In this document: positions 38,842 to 51,800 of the stretch, piece after piece
How positions within the stretch are numbered: position 1 is the first letter of the stretch
How the letters are laid out: every line of letters starts with the position of its first letter
NCBI GenBank assembly: GCA_013433145.1
Contig: CM024188.1
Span: forward strand, 1,736,001-1,800,000
From: Ascaris suum
Lineage: Eukaryota > Nematoda > Chromadorea > Rhabditida > Ascarididae
Length of the DNA stretch: 64,000 bases
Direction of reading: 5' to 3'
Translations under genes and position numbers: made by a program
Notes under the pieces: model-generated
Databases searched by the model: none
Seen by the model: the letters and a program-made list of their open reading frames with translations, nothing else
Told to the model about the DNA's origin: nothing

Positions 38842-40652
38842 TCATGAAAAATTGTTCTTCATCTCACGGATCACAGCCATTACAGCAACTGGATCCGTCG
38901 ATTTCGCTAATTTTTGCAGTTCCTCACTTACTCTGCAAACAGCATTCATCCATAGAAAATTCTTTCTAGTTTACAGAAAGTACATTAGGTTATTTCTTTG
39001 AACCAAAACTGCCACCTTTACAACGGACGTCCACTCAAGTAACCCTCCACGTGTATAGGTCCTTAATATGTTTGCAAAGCTGCGAGGCAAGAAGAAAATG
39101 TTTCTTACTGTTTTCCATCACATTGCTTTGTTCGAAATTCTTACACGGCGGCGTTTTCTAAATACTTGCCAAAACGGTTGAATACTACCAGGATTTCCAC
39201 TCACAAGCAGTTCCGAGGGTTTCCTACTGACATGGCGGAGTGATGGGGATGGCGAGATGGGGTCCGAAGCCTCGAACTACAGGACCGTTCTCAAAATTCC
39301 TGAGCCCTTCCCTTCCCATTTAGTCTTTAAAAGATGTTATGTCTATTTTCCCAGTTTCCCCAAAAGCAGCCATTTTCGGCCCCCCTTGTATTCCGCATGC
39401 GGATCGAAATGTGGTATCGAGCCATCATAAGAAGGCAAACAGTTAAGGGCACGTCATCGTAGCAAAGGAGAGGAAGAGATGAGAATATTCCACTGTTTAC
39501 AAATGCTATTTAAAAAACGTGTGGAAGAACTCAATTTCCTACAGACAGAGACTTCGCTTGCTTCAGACTTTAAGTCAGGTTCAGTTTTGAACTAGGAGGC
39601 ATCCCAGGCTTCGAGGTGGGAGGCATCCTCGACATCACAACCACTCATTTTTGTTCCTACGTCCTTGAAGTCTTCAGCTTATTTAAATCGACAACAACGG
39701 CGAACTCGGGTTGTCAAACAGCAAGTGGCAACCACTTTCCACTGGAGAAGGAAGCATGCAACTTTTCTAGATGTTCGTAAACTTTGAGTGAAAGGATTGA
39801 CATGGCGCTGTATAGCAACTCTAGGCCCCTTCCTCTCCGCTCTCCTCCCTCCCCCACTCCAGCAAAGCTAAATGAACGGACAACGTGAAACTTACGCTAC
39901 TCTCATGAAAGGGTTGAAGCGTTTTTCTTCACCGATAGTCGAGGGCACCGTAGGTTCATGTCGCTCTTGCTTGGCCTTTGACCATGCAAGCTTCTTACTG
40001 ACTTCTTCGTTGGAAGGCTCGACACTATGTGCAAATCGAAGATTCGTCACTGTGTATTCGTGACCGCAATACACTTCCTGGAATCATTGACAACAAAAAA
40101 TGCCATAAAGCTTATAATTCTCAAACGAAACGAACATCCTACTAATAAAATAAAATCGGATATATCCGTCTCCGAGGTGTTGCTTAGTCCAGTCAGCGTG
40201 TTTTATAAAACAGATGTTGCCTACACCGACTACCTGGTCGTTCTCTATGCGCCCTTATATTTAAGCGCATAATATGGATTAACACATCAACATCCCCCTA
40301 TCTAATGGTAGTGCACGGTGCTACGGCACTTTTCACTGCAAAATAAAAGTGCCTCATTTTCCACTAATCATCTATCAACGCTTATCCTTAACTCCCCTCT
40401 ATTTACAATTCTGCCCCTGCCAACTGACATTTCTTTGTGGTTTCCACTTTTTTTTATTGGACTCCATGTGAGTTTTTTTCCTGCTCATTCCCCACTGCTC
40501 CAATGCACATATGCTACATGCTATTATGTGATGCACTTTCGCGCTATTATTGCTCAATATTACCCAAGTGCAATCTTTTTTTATTTGAAACTTCCATTAA
40601 TAGTACATGCACTAGTATTAATGTAAAAGTACTGCCTGAGATATTCATATTT

Positions 40653-40748
<96 letters not shown>

Positions 40749-43700
40749 GTAGACAACGTTGCACAGAAACGTTTTCATCACCAGAACACTGTGCTAGTCA
40801 TATAACAAACTGGAAAATACCTCTTCCAACCTCTCTGGAGCAACGCGAGTCACTCAGGTTAGATATATAAACCTTAGTTTCCTTATCATTCCCCTGATCG
40901 ACTATCCTGCATGATCGGGCAAACATTCTTCCACATCCGCCCTCCCACTCCCCTCCCCTCCTCCGAAATGATAAAAGCGGTAATCCCACCCGATTCGCAG
41001 ATATGTAACACGCCATTCAGATACTTTCAAGTCCAGATGGCAACCTATCACTTATGGACTTTCAAGATTCTGAAGCGTTCATGTTCTAGTTCGTCAGTGA
41101 AGTGACGTTCTTCGAATATAATTCTCCCTAAACGCAATATTCGTACCGTGTCATCGGGTAGACTTGCTAACTTTTCATTCAACGCAGAATGCATTTCGGT
41201 AGCATTGCCTTCGAAGAACCGCCCACAGCCTGCAAACTAAATCACTCTAGATATCTCTTCGTTAGAAATTAAAATATAATGCAAATGATGATCGTTAAAA
41301 ACGGCAGATTCGACACTTCAATTCACAGCAATAACTTTGCACCAAAGCCATACTAACGTTATTTCACAAACAATGAAAGTACCCCTTCGTCACGTGGTCG
41401 ACTATAACAGGTAGCAAACCTCCGATGAAGAGTGTATCGCCGGTAAAAACCGCTTTCTTCCCACTAGTGTCTACAACGTAGTAGCAAATATGTCCTCTGG
41501 TATGACACGGCGTAAACAAGCAGGTGACTTCCAACGATCCGATCTGCAAACAATGAGGATGAAGTGATAAGAATGAAAAAAAAAAATAAACACAAAAATA
41601 ATCGGATTTCATGAGCAGTAAGCACTGTCATCCATCGAACAATTACATGTAATGAATTCACGAAATCATTCCCCACCAAAACAGATAACAATCAGAGAGG
41701 TACTTTTAAGAAAAGCACAATGTTTGCTTTTTGCAGGATAGCCTTAACAAGTGAAGAACAGAAATGACGTTGGGGAAAATCTTTGAGGAAGCATTCAAAA
41801 TAAGGATGCCGTTTGATTTTTCGTGACCGGAAGCCCTTCCCCTTCCTCACCTACATTTTGAGATCAAGTTTCACGAACACTCTCCATATTACAACAAAGT
41901 TATGAGACTATGTCATTCTTAGCAACGCCAGCTCCAAAAGCAGGAAAGCAAGGCCCGCAGAACAGGGTGAGCTCTCATTCGACAAAATCCACTTGGTCTT
42001 TCACATAAATGTGTCGCACAAAAAATTTTCACTCCCGTCGGGACCCAAGCCGAGAAGGTTGAAAAACTTGAGAGGTCATAAAACTATGGGATCGAAATGA
42101 AGGAGGGAGAACTGGATTTTGGAACTCAAGCCCAGATGCGTTTTGAGCACCGATACGAGATCCTCGTTTAAACCTCGGTGCGCCAAATCCCGAGCTTAAA
42201 TATCGGCAGATGCGGAAAGACAATACAACTGTAGTATGTGATTCTCGCTAAGTAACGGAAATGCAACTATCCTGAATTGCAATCATTTTCCCCAAGAATT
42301 CAATTACAAAATTCTTATGCATTTTCTACATGGAATATATTTCAATTCAAAAAAAAAAGTGAAGTAAACGCACTTTTGCAAACAATCAGATATTTGGTGG
42401 CCGGCCACATGAGTTAAACGACGACGGTTCTTAGTAATGCTCAAAAATCACTACGAATGAATCACCGTAAACGAATGAATAAAACTAGTAGAAGAAATCC
42501 TCCAAATTTAATTTGCAGGGAACGACTATGACGGCAGACATGTGTGCTAACCAATCGAAAAGACTCAAGACAAAACTCCATCGTGATGGGCACTGTACGG
42601 CATCAAGTTTTTCGCAGCACAACGAAGAGCGATAAGATGTTTTGTGGTTTCTTTCTTTTTCTTTATCTTTATCTTCTGTGGTAACATTGAGAGTTGGTAG
42701 CATTGAAAAAAAAAAATTAAAGACTTGAATTTCTACAACATGATGTTGTTTTCATGGCTATTTTGGTTTGCGCTGATTGGGACGAGGAGGTCATACATGG
42801 CAACTTTATGTCCGTATAGCACGAGGCTTGGTCATATCATAGGTTGGAATCGCTTATAAACTCTGAATGAAAAAATTGCATCTCTATTATGATGTAGTAA
42901 TATTTGAGGGTATTATGCATTTATCGGTTTGATGTTAAGGTGTTGTTACCATTTGAAATTTTGTTTCTAAAGTAAATAATTTTATAGCAACCAGGTATCA
43001 ATTAATCGCACAGTATCATAGTCACCTATAGCCTCCATATCATGTTGTTTCTTGTATCGAAAAAACCTTGTTAGAGCCATTTCCATATTCTCTCGGTGTC
43101 CAAAGTTTCTGGGCTTCTTCAACGAACCGAAAAAATGTGGTCTGAAGGAGCAGAACTCTGATGAATATGGCGGATAAATGGATTAATTGAATTCCGCAAA
43201 TATCTGCGGTTGTCGTAGAACAGGAAGGAAAGGGGAATAGTTTTTAAAATATGCATATTATAGAAAAAATTCGTCGTAGAAAGACCACAATATCAATTCT
43301 ACGGTGTTTAAGCACAAACCCTAATCGTATGATTCTAGCTGTTACTAAAAATAGAATTTTTTTTTTTCAATGATGCGATAGAGAAGCAATTTCCTTTCTG
43401 TGTTTTCGTCTAAGGGAGTCAATTTAAGCATCCCCTCTCCCTCTTGTACGACGGTACGATTCGACTATCGCTTTCATAAAATGAAATACTAGCGAAAATA
43501 AACAAGACAAACCTTGAATTTATCACCATCTTTAACTTTATTGGTCAATTTTGAGATGCGATCATCTCCACCATAGATGGCCAATCGGTTCCCATAACTA
43601 TTCGATAAGCCAGCAGTTTCACCCGCATGATCCCTTAATTGAAAATAATCTCCATATGGAACCACGAAATAGTATTGTGCGGAAATAAAGATAGAATTAG

Positions 43701-44987
43701 TATATTTGCTAACACGAAGCAAAACTACAAAAATAATTCGGAAAGAACATTGTAAATAAATAAAGGACTAACATAGTAGATGCTAAGAGAGAGACAATTA
43801 AAAATAAATAATATGTAAGTGAAGAGCCGCTCGATTAGCACTGCATAAATTTTTGCAAATCTGTTTGCAATTAGGTTAGCGATCTTTGCATAAAAACATT
43901 TTAGACCTAATTTCATTGGCAGCAGAAATGCGACCGGTTGAATGCCAACAATAGAGCGACAGACGAGTGCATGCACAGACGGAAGTCGCGCAGATCTATG
44001 CACGCACAAATGACCACCGAAACTACTGCACTGGACTTTAGAGAGGGAAAGAGGATGATATCTATTTATACTCACCTTCCAATCTATTCAAAAAAAAAAG
44101 AAACTGCCAAAACTCCATCCACTTTCAAAAGATTGGAATCTCGAAGCTGGAGCCCACTTTCGCAATGCACCACACTCAACGTTGCATCCGCGTATACAAG
44201 CACTAACCAGTGATGATGTGTTACGAGTGCCGCTGATAGCTCCGCACCTGCCGACTGAACCGCCGATCGAATCTGAAATTTTCCTAGTGAGTTGATTAAA
44301 CGAAGAAAACCAACAACTCGAAAAAAAAAACGGAGGAAAAACTTACACTCTCCATAAATCATATAAAGTTTGCTCTAGATACAAGGAAATTTGCGTTTAA
44401 AGGTGCAATGCTCTAAATCTATGACGATATTTCGAAGAATACGAATACCTACTCGAAAATAAAACCACCAAATTTCCATCTGAAACAGATTGCACAACCA
44501 TCAAAAGAATAATTGTCTTCATAAGGTCGTTGCTAATGAGGTAATCGAAATGCACCTCAGCGAAGATTTGTGTCTATTGCCGAATGGAAGCAAATATTTT
44601 ATTCGCGCATTTTTTGACACCAAATAATACGTGTAATTGAGTGAAATTAATCTCATATGAATGAGAGAAAGCAGATTTAAATAGCGCTTCTATGACTGAC
44701 GATACGCATCTTTTATGCTCTTCATCCTAGGTTGAAGGTAACACTTCGTTAAGTGACCGGTGGACGTTTTCTTCGTCTTTCAAACGCCCATTAGTATCAA
44801 TGAATCAGCATAGAGTGACCCTTACCGCCGGAACATCGACTGGATCGACGATGGCCGCTTGTCGAGTGTTCTCATCGATCAACAGGTACATATAGTTGTC
44901 GGTGAGAGCCGGAACCGGAGTCACCTTCATCGTGGCGATCGTTCGATGCAATGCGTACACCAACCGCCGACTGAGAAGCACTCTCAT
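38842..44987 (-). CDS. HAGH: Hydroxyacylglutathione hydrolase (glyoxalase II)
   Basis: It hydrolyses S-lactoylglutathione to lactate and glutathione, the second step of methylglyoxal detoxification. Seven exons join in phase: 44987-44826, 44272-44208, 43633-43513, 41543-41420, 41229-41147, 40077-39896 and 38932-38842. They give 275 aa. It is a metallo-beta-lactamase fold, with metal motif THHHWDHAG (H73, H75, D77, H78), CHTRGH (H130), FTGDTLF (D152) and YCGHEYT (H191), all expected ligands. A second ATG in frame at 44930 begins [15 protein letters not shown], exactly where cytosolic glyoxalase II begins (256 aa). The 19 residues before it ([19 protein letters not shown]) are Arg-rich and acid-free, like a mitochondrial presequence. 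In the substrate loop GCGRFFEG, Lys and Tyr of the human enzyme are replaced by Arg and Phe. Intron 3 holds a mariner relic. Confidence 0.97.
40650..40747. repeat. (TA)n microsatellite in a glyoxalase II intron interval
   Basis: About 45 TA units with two TAATA slips, between the exons at 40077 and 41147. Confidence 0.95.
42982..43236 (-). pseudogene. Mariner-family transposase relic
   Basis: On the minus strand the frame [17 protein letters not shown] matches the mariner segment containing the second catalytic Asp (DNxxPH). After a one-base frame slip it continues [19 protein letters not shown], which lines up without gaps to the family pattern PPYSPDLAPSDYHLF.SL. It then runs [11 protein letters not shown] to a TAA at 42984-42982. 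The third catalytic Asp is lost (Arg instead), and the frame is shifted. It is dead and lies inside glyoxalase II intron 3, on the same strand as the gene. Terminal inverted repeats were not found. Confidence 0.65.
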
Positions 44988-45016
44988 AACACTCCAATCA
45001 CCATGCAAATCAACAT
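44984..45016 (-). promoter_or_regulatory. Upstream ORF overlapping the first AUG of glyoxalase II
   Basis: An ATG at 45016 opens a 10-codon frame ([10 protein letters not shown]) whose TGA (44986-44984) overlaps the first coding ATG (44987-44985) as ATGA. If present in the mRNA, it would be expected to reduce initiation at the mitochondrial start and favour the cytosolic start 57 bases downstream, or to work through re-initiation. Whether the 5' UTR includes it depends on the unknown transcript start or trans-splice site. A possible acceptor (AAATATAG) lies just upstream, near 45025. Confidence 0.45.
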
Positions 45017-45933
45017 ACGCACCTATATTTCGAAACGGCGATTCTTCGTGCTAATGCGTGGGACAACATATCATAGCACTAATAATCTTACCTAGTGAAT
45101 TACTACAGCATATAAAGTTGATTGCGAGGGCATCGATGTAATCAGCTAAGTTGCAGCAACCTTTCAATTAGTTCATTTTAAACACATCCACACTAACTAA
45201 ACGGCCTAGGTGCTAGCAAGACCAAAATTAAAGGACTGATAATCAACGATCCTTGAAAGAGGATCCAATAAACAGATAGAAGCTCGCAAATAGATGCCTA
45301 ATGACATTTATCCACTTGGTGGATAGGCTCTATCGTTGACCATGGTCAGATATGGCAAAGATCAGAAACGCCCGTACTTGACCCTGTCGATCTCTAACTG
45401 TCCAATGTTAGAGGAAAATCAAGGCTACTGACGACCGACATTTATCGACTGAATCATGTAAAACTGTAAAGCTCTACGGATTGGGGCAGGCAACGCGGCG
45501 AAAAGAGCACATACCCGACTCCTCAACGGGTTCGAGAGAGAAAATTTACTGATTACCGGCTGATTAGTGGCCGGTCGTCGGCGACCAGCCTAATGCACAG
45601 GTAAAATGCGGGAAATTCGAAATGTGCTGAAAGAGATGAAAGAGACTAATTTTCTTACTTCTTTGATCCTTTGCGGCAGGGATGACTTAGTGCTGATATC
45701 GGGTGATGGAGGGAGGGGGGTGAGGTGGGGTGGGGGGGGGGGGAGGGAATATGTGTTTTTCGCACGAACATGTGTTTGCTTCTTTTTTTTTTCGTTGGAA
45801 ACGAGGTACTTGAGCTCGTATTAGCGATAGAAAATCTATTTTCGACGTCCCAAAGTGAAAATATATAAATGTGGGCACGTATAGAACGGGAATAACAGCA
45901 TAAAACCGAAAGCACCGACGGAAAGAAGAGAGC
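45017..45933. other. Region upstream of glyoxalase II
   Basis: No exon was seen. Notable items are a GGTCG/CGACC hairpin near 45570-45590, a short palindrome TCCACTTGGTGGA near 45312, and a G12 run at 45732-45743. The Pro/His-rich minus-strand ORFs over the G run are low-complexity artefacts. Confidence 0.5.
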
Positions 45934-46316
45934 ATAACGTAGGCAAAACTTTCGAGCGAATACATGTTGAACACCTCGAGGTTCAATACTCAAAACCACC
46001 GACGATTCTTGAATCGAAACGAATCAACCATGCTATGGAAGATGAAGGAAAAGGAATGGATGCATTAACGATATCGGCGGGCAACCGATTCCGGCTTTCT
46101 AGAGCATTAAACCGGAAATGATGCAGCGTGTTCTTTGCAGCGCGCAACACTTTCTGGTTAGCTCGAATCGATGGCCACACATTTCTGAGGGAAGGGGCAA
46201 ATTTAAAGCTTCAGTGGGATGGAACGCCAGGAATGCTGCGCACAATTCTATCACAAGGAGTCGATTCAGATACAAGTCTGAGGCATTCCGTTGATTCTAG
46301 GTTATAGATTTTTAGC
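45934..46316 (-). mobile_element. CR1-like LINE 3' tail, inverted pair, left copy
   Basis: This 383-bp block is nearly identical (only a handful of differences seen) to 56126-56508, in the opposite orientation. Translation gives NRLPADIVNASIPFPSSS near its C-terminus, matching the LIPADIVSAS end of the LINE at 37.2 kb. Both copies share an in-frame TGA after RSIPGVPSH, so both derive from an already altered or differently framed source. Both edges are sharp. Confidence 0.65.
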
Positions 46317-46339
46317 CTTGCAGTGCACTTGACCTGGCA

Positions 46340-46609
46340 ATGGCCACCGTAAAATGTGTTGAGGCGGTAAGGGACTTATTTCTGCGAGGCGTTGTTGTTG
46401 CTCCGTTTCTGTATGCGGCCTCTAGGAATTCAATAGCTTCATTAGGCCTCCATCCAGGTGCCACTACAAATGGCAAACCAGTCATATCATTTTTGCCTGT
46501 CACAGACCTTGGTTTTACTTATGAACCAATGATCTTAAATTTCACGAACGCGTTCCGGCCTGCTTCCAGTTTACAGTTACTCTCACAGGTTGGAAAAGAG
46601 CGTTCGTAA
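46340..46609 (+). pseudogene. Possible reverse transcriptase fragment
   Basis: An 89-codon open frame includes PVTDLGFTYEPMILNFTNAF. This resembles the 'vkDLGv.....lsF..hi' segment found just after the catalytic core in CR1-type reverse transcriptases. The rest is not recognisable, and only this one motif supports the call. Confidence 0.3.
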
Positions 46610-46624
46610 TGGCCGTGATATGCC

Positions 46625-46831
46625 CTTTAATGAGTTTTCCAGTCTCTCTTCTCTTATTAATCGAATTCGTTCTACTCACCGTCTCCAGCTAGCAACTAGT
46701 TTATGTCGTTTGAATATCAACAAACCTCTTTTCCTCAATACAGCTTTAAAGCCATGGAGTTTACTGCCTAAAGGTCTTCCATCTACCTTTTCACTAAGGT
46801 CTTTGAAAAACGGATCAAACGGCTTCCACCT
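46625..46831 (+). repeat. 207-bp dispersed element, left copy
   Basis: This copy differs from 59245-59451 (opposite strand) at only about two positions and has exactly the same length with no indel. Similarity stops abruptly at both ends. An open frame crosses it ([18 protein letters not shown] and onward), with an alternative frame giving FEKRIKRLPPEFSCF. A retroelement origin is possible but unproven. Confidence 0.75.
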
Positions 46832-46860
46832 GAGTTCAGCTGTTTTAAATCCTTAAAGAG

Positions 46861-48845
46861 TTCCGCCTCACTTTTGAATTATTTTATCCCGCAATTTCCA
46901 CTAACCTTCTGATTTGACTTCCTTATTATTGTTTATATATACATTTTTATTTAACTCATATATATTAATATTTTACGTGTTTACTTCTACGCCAACTTTA
47001 TAGATGTTTACTTTATACTAAAAATCATTCACCGATACTCACCTTGTTTTATATATCATGCTACCTGACTTCTTCGTCTCTAGCGGTAGTATATGCGCCA
47101 TTTTTCCTTTTAGTCATTTGTTCAGTCAGTTTTCCTCATATTTGCGCATTCGCTTGTTCATTTCTGATTAAGGACACTTGCCCCTTCCGGTATTATTCGT
47201 CTCATTAATCATACAAACAAGGCCTATGACCTCTTTCGTCATAGTTATGAAGAAAATACGTTTCGCGAGAATTTCTCAAGGTTTTCCGGATTTATATATT
47301 TCAAATTATAATACTCATCTGCGCAATTTAGTAAAAAATAGTTGGAATATTGTCACCTTGAAATAGACCTCATCTTATGATTCAAAGTTTTTAACGATTA
47401 CTCAAGTAGTACATTTGATTTAATCTTCTCTTATTCCGATCGACGTAATTTATCACAGCCTCATAACGTTTTGATCATTTCTACAAGTCCCTACCTTCAA
47501 TTCAGTTTCCAATTATCAGAGTAAAGAATAAACTTCCTGTTGAGATCTTCTCATTGCTTGGTCTCTTTGCGTTCTGTAATCATCTAAAGCATCTTGGTCA
47601 TATCCATGAATTTATGTTGCACTGATGCCCGCTTCCAATTGCTGTGATCAAATGCTTTAATTCCTCATTTGTTTGGTTTTATATTTTGAGTGTTCTCAAT
47701 TCTGTTTGTGAAATAGATCTCATAACAACAAAACGTGCATTCTTCAAGTATCACATACGATGTTGCAAACACAAAACAAAGTTCTCATAATCGATGGTAA
47801 GCGATATTTTACAAACATAACTTATAAATTCAAGCAAATATCTGACTCAATGGAACCTCACTGATGAAAAGTCTCTCGTCCGCCTTAATCTTGCATCTAA
47901 AGCTGCATGTGATGTTAATATACCTCAAACATTGAGCTATTTACAAAAAATGTTTTTTTTTTTGTTTTTTTTTAAGTATCCACATAGCATGAACTCTTCC
48001 CCAGCAGGAATCCCCATCGCACCTTCCCTCTTCATTATTGCAGCTTGCCTTCTGAGGCGGAGACTCATAACACATGAGGTATCCACTGAAGTTTTATCTG
48101 TTATATACAAAAATGGGCATCGAACAAAGACCCGTTTATACCGCGATAGCAAAGAGATGTGTACTCGCATTCCCCTATTCCAACATCCCGAATCACGCAT
48201 GAGTGCCATCAATAATCCACTTTTAAAAGAAGATAAGAATTTCCGGCTTCCACTCTCATTTCAAAGTGCCATCAATAAATAAAAGAAAACCTAAGAGAGG
48301 ACGATAAGATGTACATAAATGTATACGGATGATAAGTGTGTACGTGAAAGCAGATAAATTTCATCGAATACGTAATTTTCTGCACAAGTGATGAGCGGAA
48401 AATGATTAATAACTTAGGACTGCATTAGCGCAATGTTTTCAAAACAGCCAAATCGTCGAAATTCACATCGTCCACTATGTTATGGAATTCACTGCCACAG
48501 TCTAGCAAACAAAAATAGTATTGCAGTGGGAAAGTGCTTTAATAAAAACTCAAACGCTGCTTTCTAGCAATCAAAAAGGAAAACTTTTCTAGTCGCATTT
48601 AATCCTCATATCTTTTGCAATTAAAAAACCGTTTCAACACTTACTGGAAAAGCGTTTCCTCACCGACGAGAAATAAATCAACTGAAAGAATTTCGTAATA
48701 TATCATCGAAATTATATGACAGAAAGGTCTCAGTCCCATGCAGCATTGTCATCGTCCTTGTCACCCTTCCCATGCTCTGGAGTCTTTCTGTCTCGCCGAT
48801 GTCCTGTACATCCAAGAGCGCTTCAAAGGGAAACTGTGAAAAATG
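46861..48845. other. AT-rich intergenic stretch downstream of the TFPT-like gene
   Basis: No supported exon. The 116-codon ORF at 47932-48282 starts inside a T-run and contains short internal repeats (GTGCCATCAATAA twice); I do not regard it as a gene. The remainder is T-rich, stop-rich sequence. Confidence 0.5.
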
Positions 48846-51800
48846 TCAGTCTATTGCCATGAAATTTTCTTCTAGATTTTCGCCAAATCCAGTAAGAACG
48901 TCTTCGGGATCAGGGTCCGGCTCCGAAGGTAGCAGATGATCGATCGAAGAAGGTCGTAACATACGCTCAGTCATCGCCTTGCCATCCACTTCAGACTGAA
49001 AAAAAATGTTTTATGACGAATATTTTCTTGTAGGTGTGCATTTATTAAACTGCAGTAAACACTAAAAACATATCGGTGAACGTCGACGAAAGGAACTTCC
49101 CGAAAGCGATGGATCAATAAAAATATTAATAAATAAGTGAGGCACTAACTTTAGTAGTGAGTGAAGCAGCGGTTAATCTCACGTTCTAGGAATAAAACAG
49201 GAAATAAATCTATGCTTACGTTTGCGTACAGCGCGTAAATCGACATAGAACCAATGGCGACCACAAATTCCGTAAAACAAGACAAAATGAATCGCTCATT
49301 CCGCTCTCCTCCCTCAGCAAATTTCTATTTTTGTATAATAAAGAATAGGGTTGTTGTTCAGCTCATAGCCTCTCTACCGTAAATACGTATTCGTAAGTAC
49401 ATGTGTAGGCGCACTTTATCACTTCCTGTAGCTTATAATTATCTCCATTTACACTCTCGACTCTTACGTATGAACTAATGAAAGCCTTCATTCGTACTAG
49501 GACAGCATACTGACCCAGATCGGGTCATACTTCATTGGTGAAGGTAACCAAATGAAAACTTTACTTGCGCTTGTTGTAATTTCTTCAAAATATCATAGCA
49601 CGAACCACCGAACTTCAGTAACTGCTCATCGATGTTCGAGAGCTCATTCTTAATTTTCCATTAATTGAAACGTTGGCACAGAGGTATTCTTTGTGCAAAT
49701 TCTTCTCGCATGCAATGCGCTATTAAATTACAACTAAATGTGGTCGCTCATAACATAACAAAAGTTACATTTATATAAGCGATTGCTTTCAAAGAATACT
49801 AAAACACGGGTTCTTATTAGTGGAATCCTTTCCTTTGGCAAAAATTAAACGGAAAAGTAAACCAAAAGAAAAACAATTCATGCGTACCACAATATCGGTA
49901 GCATCAGTTCCCATAGTCGATGGAGTATTCGATGCGGATGCCGATTGCTCATCACCGTTTTGCCCATCTGCTATAGCATTCGCACGCATTCTTTCCTCAT
50001 GTGATTCCGTTATAACCGAATCAATAATTGAAATTATGCTATTTTTTGCTTTTTCTTCCATCGATGAGAAATCACTCACCTAAAAATAATTGTAAAGTTT
50101 TATAGTGAGCATTTTCCGAGAAAATTTACCCTGATTTTAGTGGAATTTTAAATATTTTTCACGACGACACATATTTTTTCTTGACGGCATTATAGGGAAA
50201 ACAATACAGACGGAGAAGTGCACCAAGCACGCTGCGATGATATATCCTTTCTGTAATTAGCCTATAGCACCAAACGTTATTGCAGTGATATTAACGAAGC
50301 AGAAAAGCGCCATAAAGGTCCCGAATTTATCACTTTTTTTAACGCCATATCTAGGAAGCGTTCCGAGATAAACACAATGCCAATTTTTCTTGCGTTGCTT
50401 CCTGAACGGCGCAACGCGAACAAACAGATACACCTACATTTATAATAAAGTTCTCAATATGAGCGGAAAAAAAGTACCTGAAGGACGCGCTTTGAGTCGG
50501 CCAGTTTCCTCTTTTTTGAATTGGACGCCTTAGCGGCAACATCGCCGATTACCTTGTCCATGCCCGAAGGGGTTGGCTCGCTATCTGGTATTTCAAGACA
50601 CGAATCCATAAAGCGATCTCCGAACATCAAGAGGCGCTGGCAAAGAATCCTGTAGCGGTATGGTATCATAGCGCTGACGAAACAAGACCACCCACCTACA
50701 AACCTTCGCCTCCGCTCTTTAAAACTGCGACAAGCAATGGTTTTTCCGTGTCTCTAGACCATAGACATTAATCAAGACAGAATTTGCTTTGATTAATAAA
50801 GTCAGGTGGGGACGGGAGAGGGATGGTAAACGGACGTGCACATCAAAAGATACCAAATCTAACGTTGGCGCCATGAAAGGCTCGGTACGATTGCTTGTTT
50901 TTCGCGAGTTGGGCATAGGCACCACGTTTCCATGACGTCCGTACTTGTATACTATCCAGACCAAACAAATGTTTAGTCGGTACTCAGGTCTGACGGAAAT
51001 TTCGTAGTTTGTAATTCAGAGACGACGCAAAGCACAGCAAAAATCAATCCATTGTTGAAATTCGCGGATAAAGAAAAATCGAACAGACTTGCCTCGCAAA
51101 AGAATTCCGCAGTTCATTTGCCATCTCCGTGCATTAAAAAAAATGGTTGACTATCACTAGGACCCTATTTAGGACAACGAATTTGAAGAATCCTCGCATA
51201 TCAACGCTCAGCGTAAATCTGGAAGACCCTTGCAAGTGACGATTTGAAGAACGTTTGGACAGCCTTCGTATAACAAGGCTCAGTGCATGCCTGGATAACA
51301 TTCGGAGATGTAGCCTCAATGAACATTGGGAAAACCCTCGGAAGTGATGATTTTGGAGGATCTCATGTATTTGCAGGATCCTCACTCGAAAAAGCCATGG
51401 AGAATCTTCCCAAACTTCCTGATTCCTCTCAAGTGAAAGTTTCTTAAGTGTTCGAATAGGTATCACATATGAGTTGCCACTCGTATTACTTAAATAAAAC
51501 AATTCTGCCGAGACCGATACGGACTTTGCATGTTTCCTCAATTATGCGAGCAATGAGGAAGACAAAATATACCCCTTCGCCCATGTCAACATATGATGGT
51601 ACTTACAACATATCAGGGTCACCTGAAATACGTTGCTGATCCTAAGCATAACATTTAACTACTATTGTAAGTTTTACTGCTATAACGACGATATGCTGCA
51701 GTGGCAATGATGAAATATTGTTACAAACTTATTAATAATATTACTAGAACGATGACACTTTTAATGTAATAAAGTGATGAAAACTTTTATTGTAATGAGT

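Noticed and set aside
45560..45600. Hairpin followed by CTAAT, considered as a Helitron 3' end
   Set aside because: The CTAA lies at the stem edge rather than about ten bases after it, and no 5' TC terminus or helicase sequence was seen.
45655..45999. Pro/His-rich overlapping minus-strand ORFs
   Set aside because: They depend on a G12 run and flanking G-rich DNA, and partly on the LINE tail. There is no domain.
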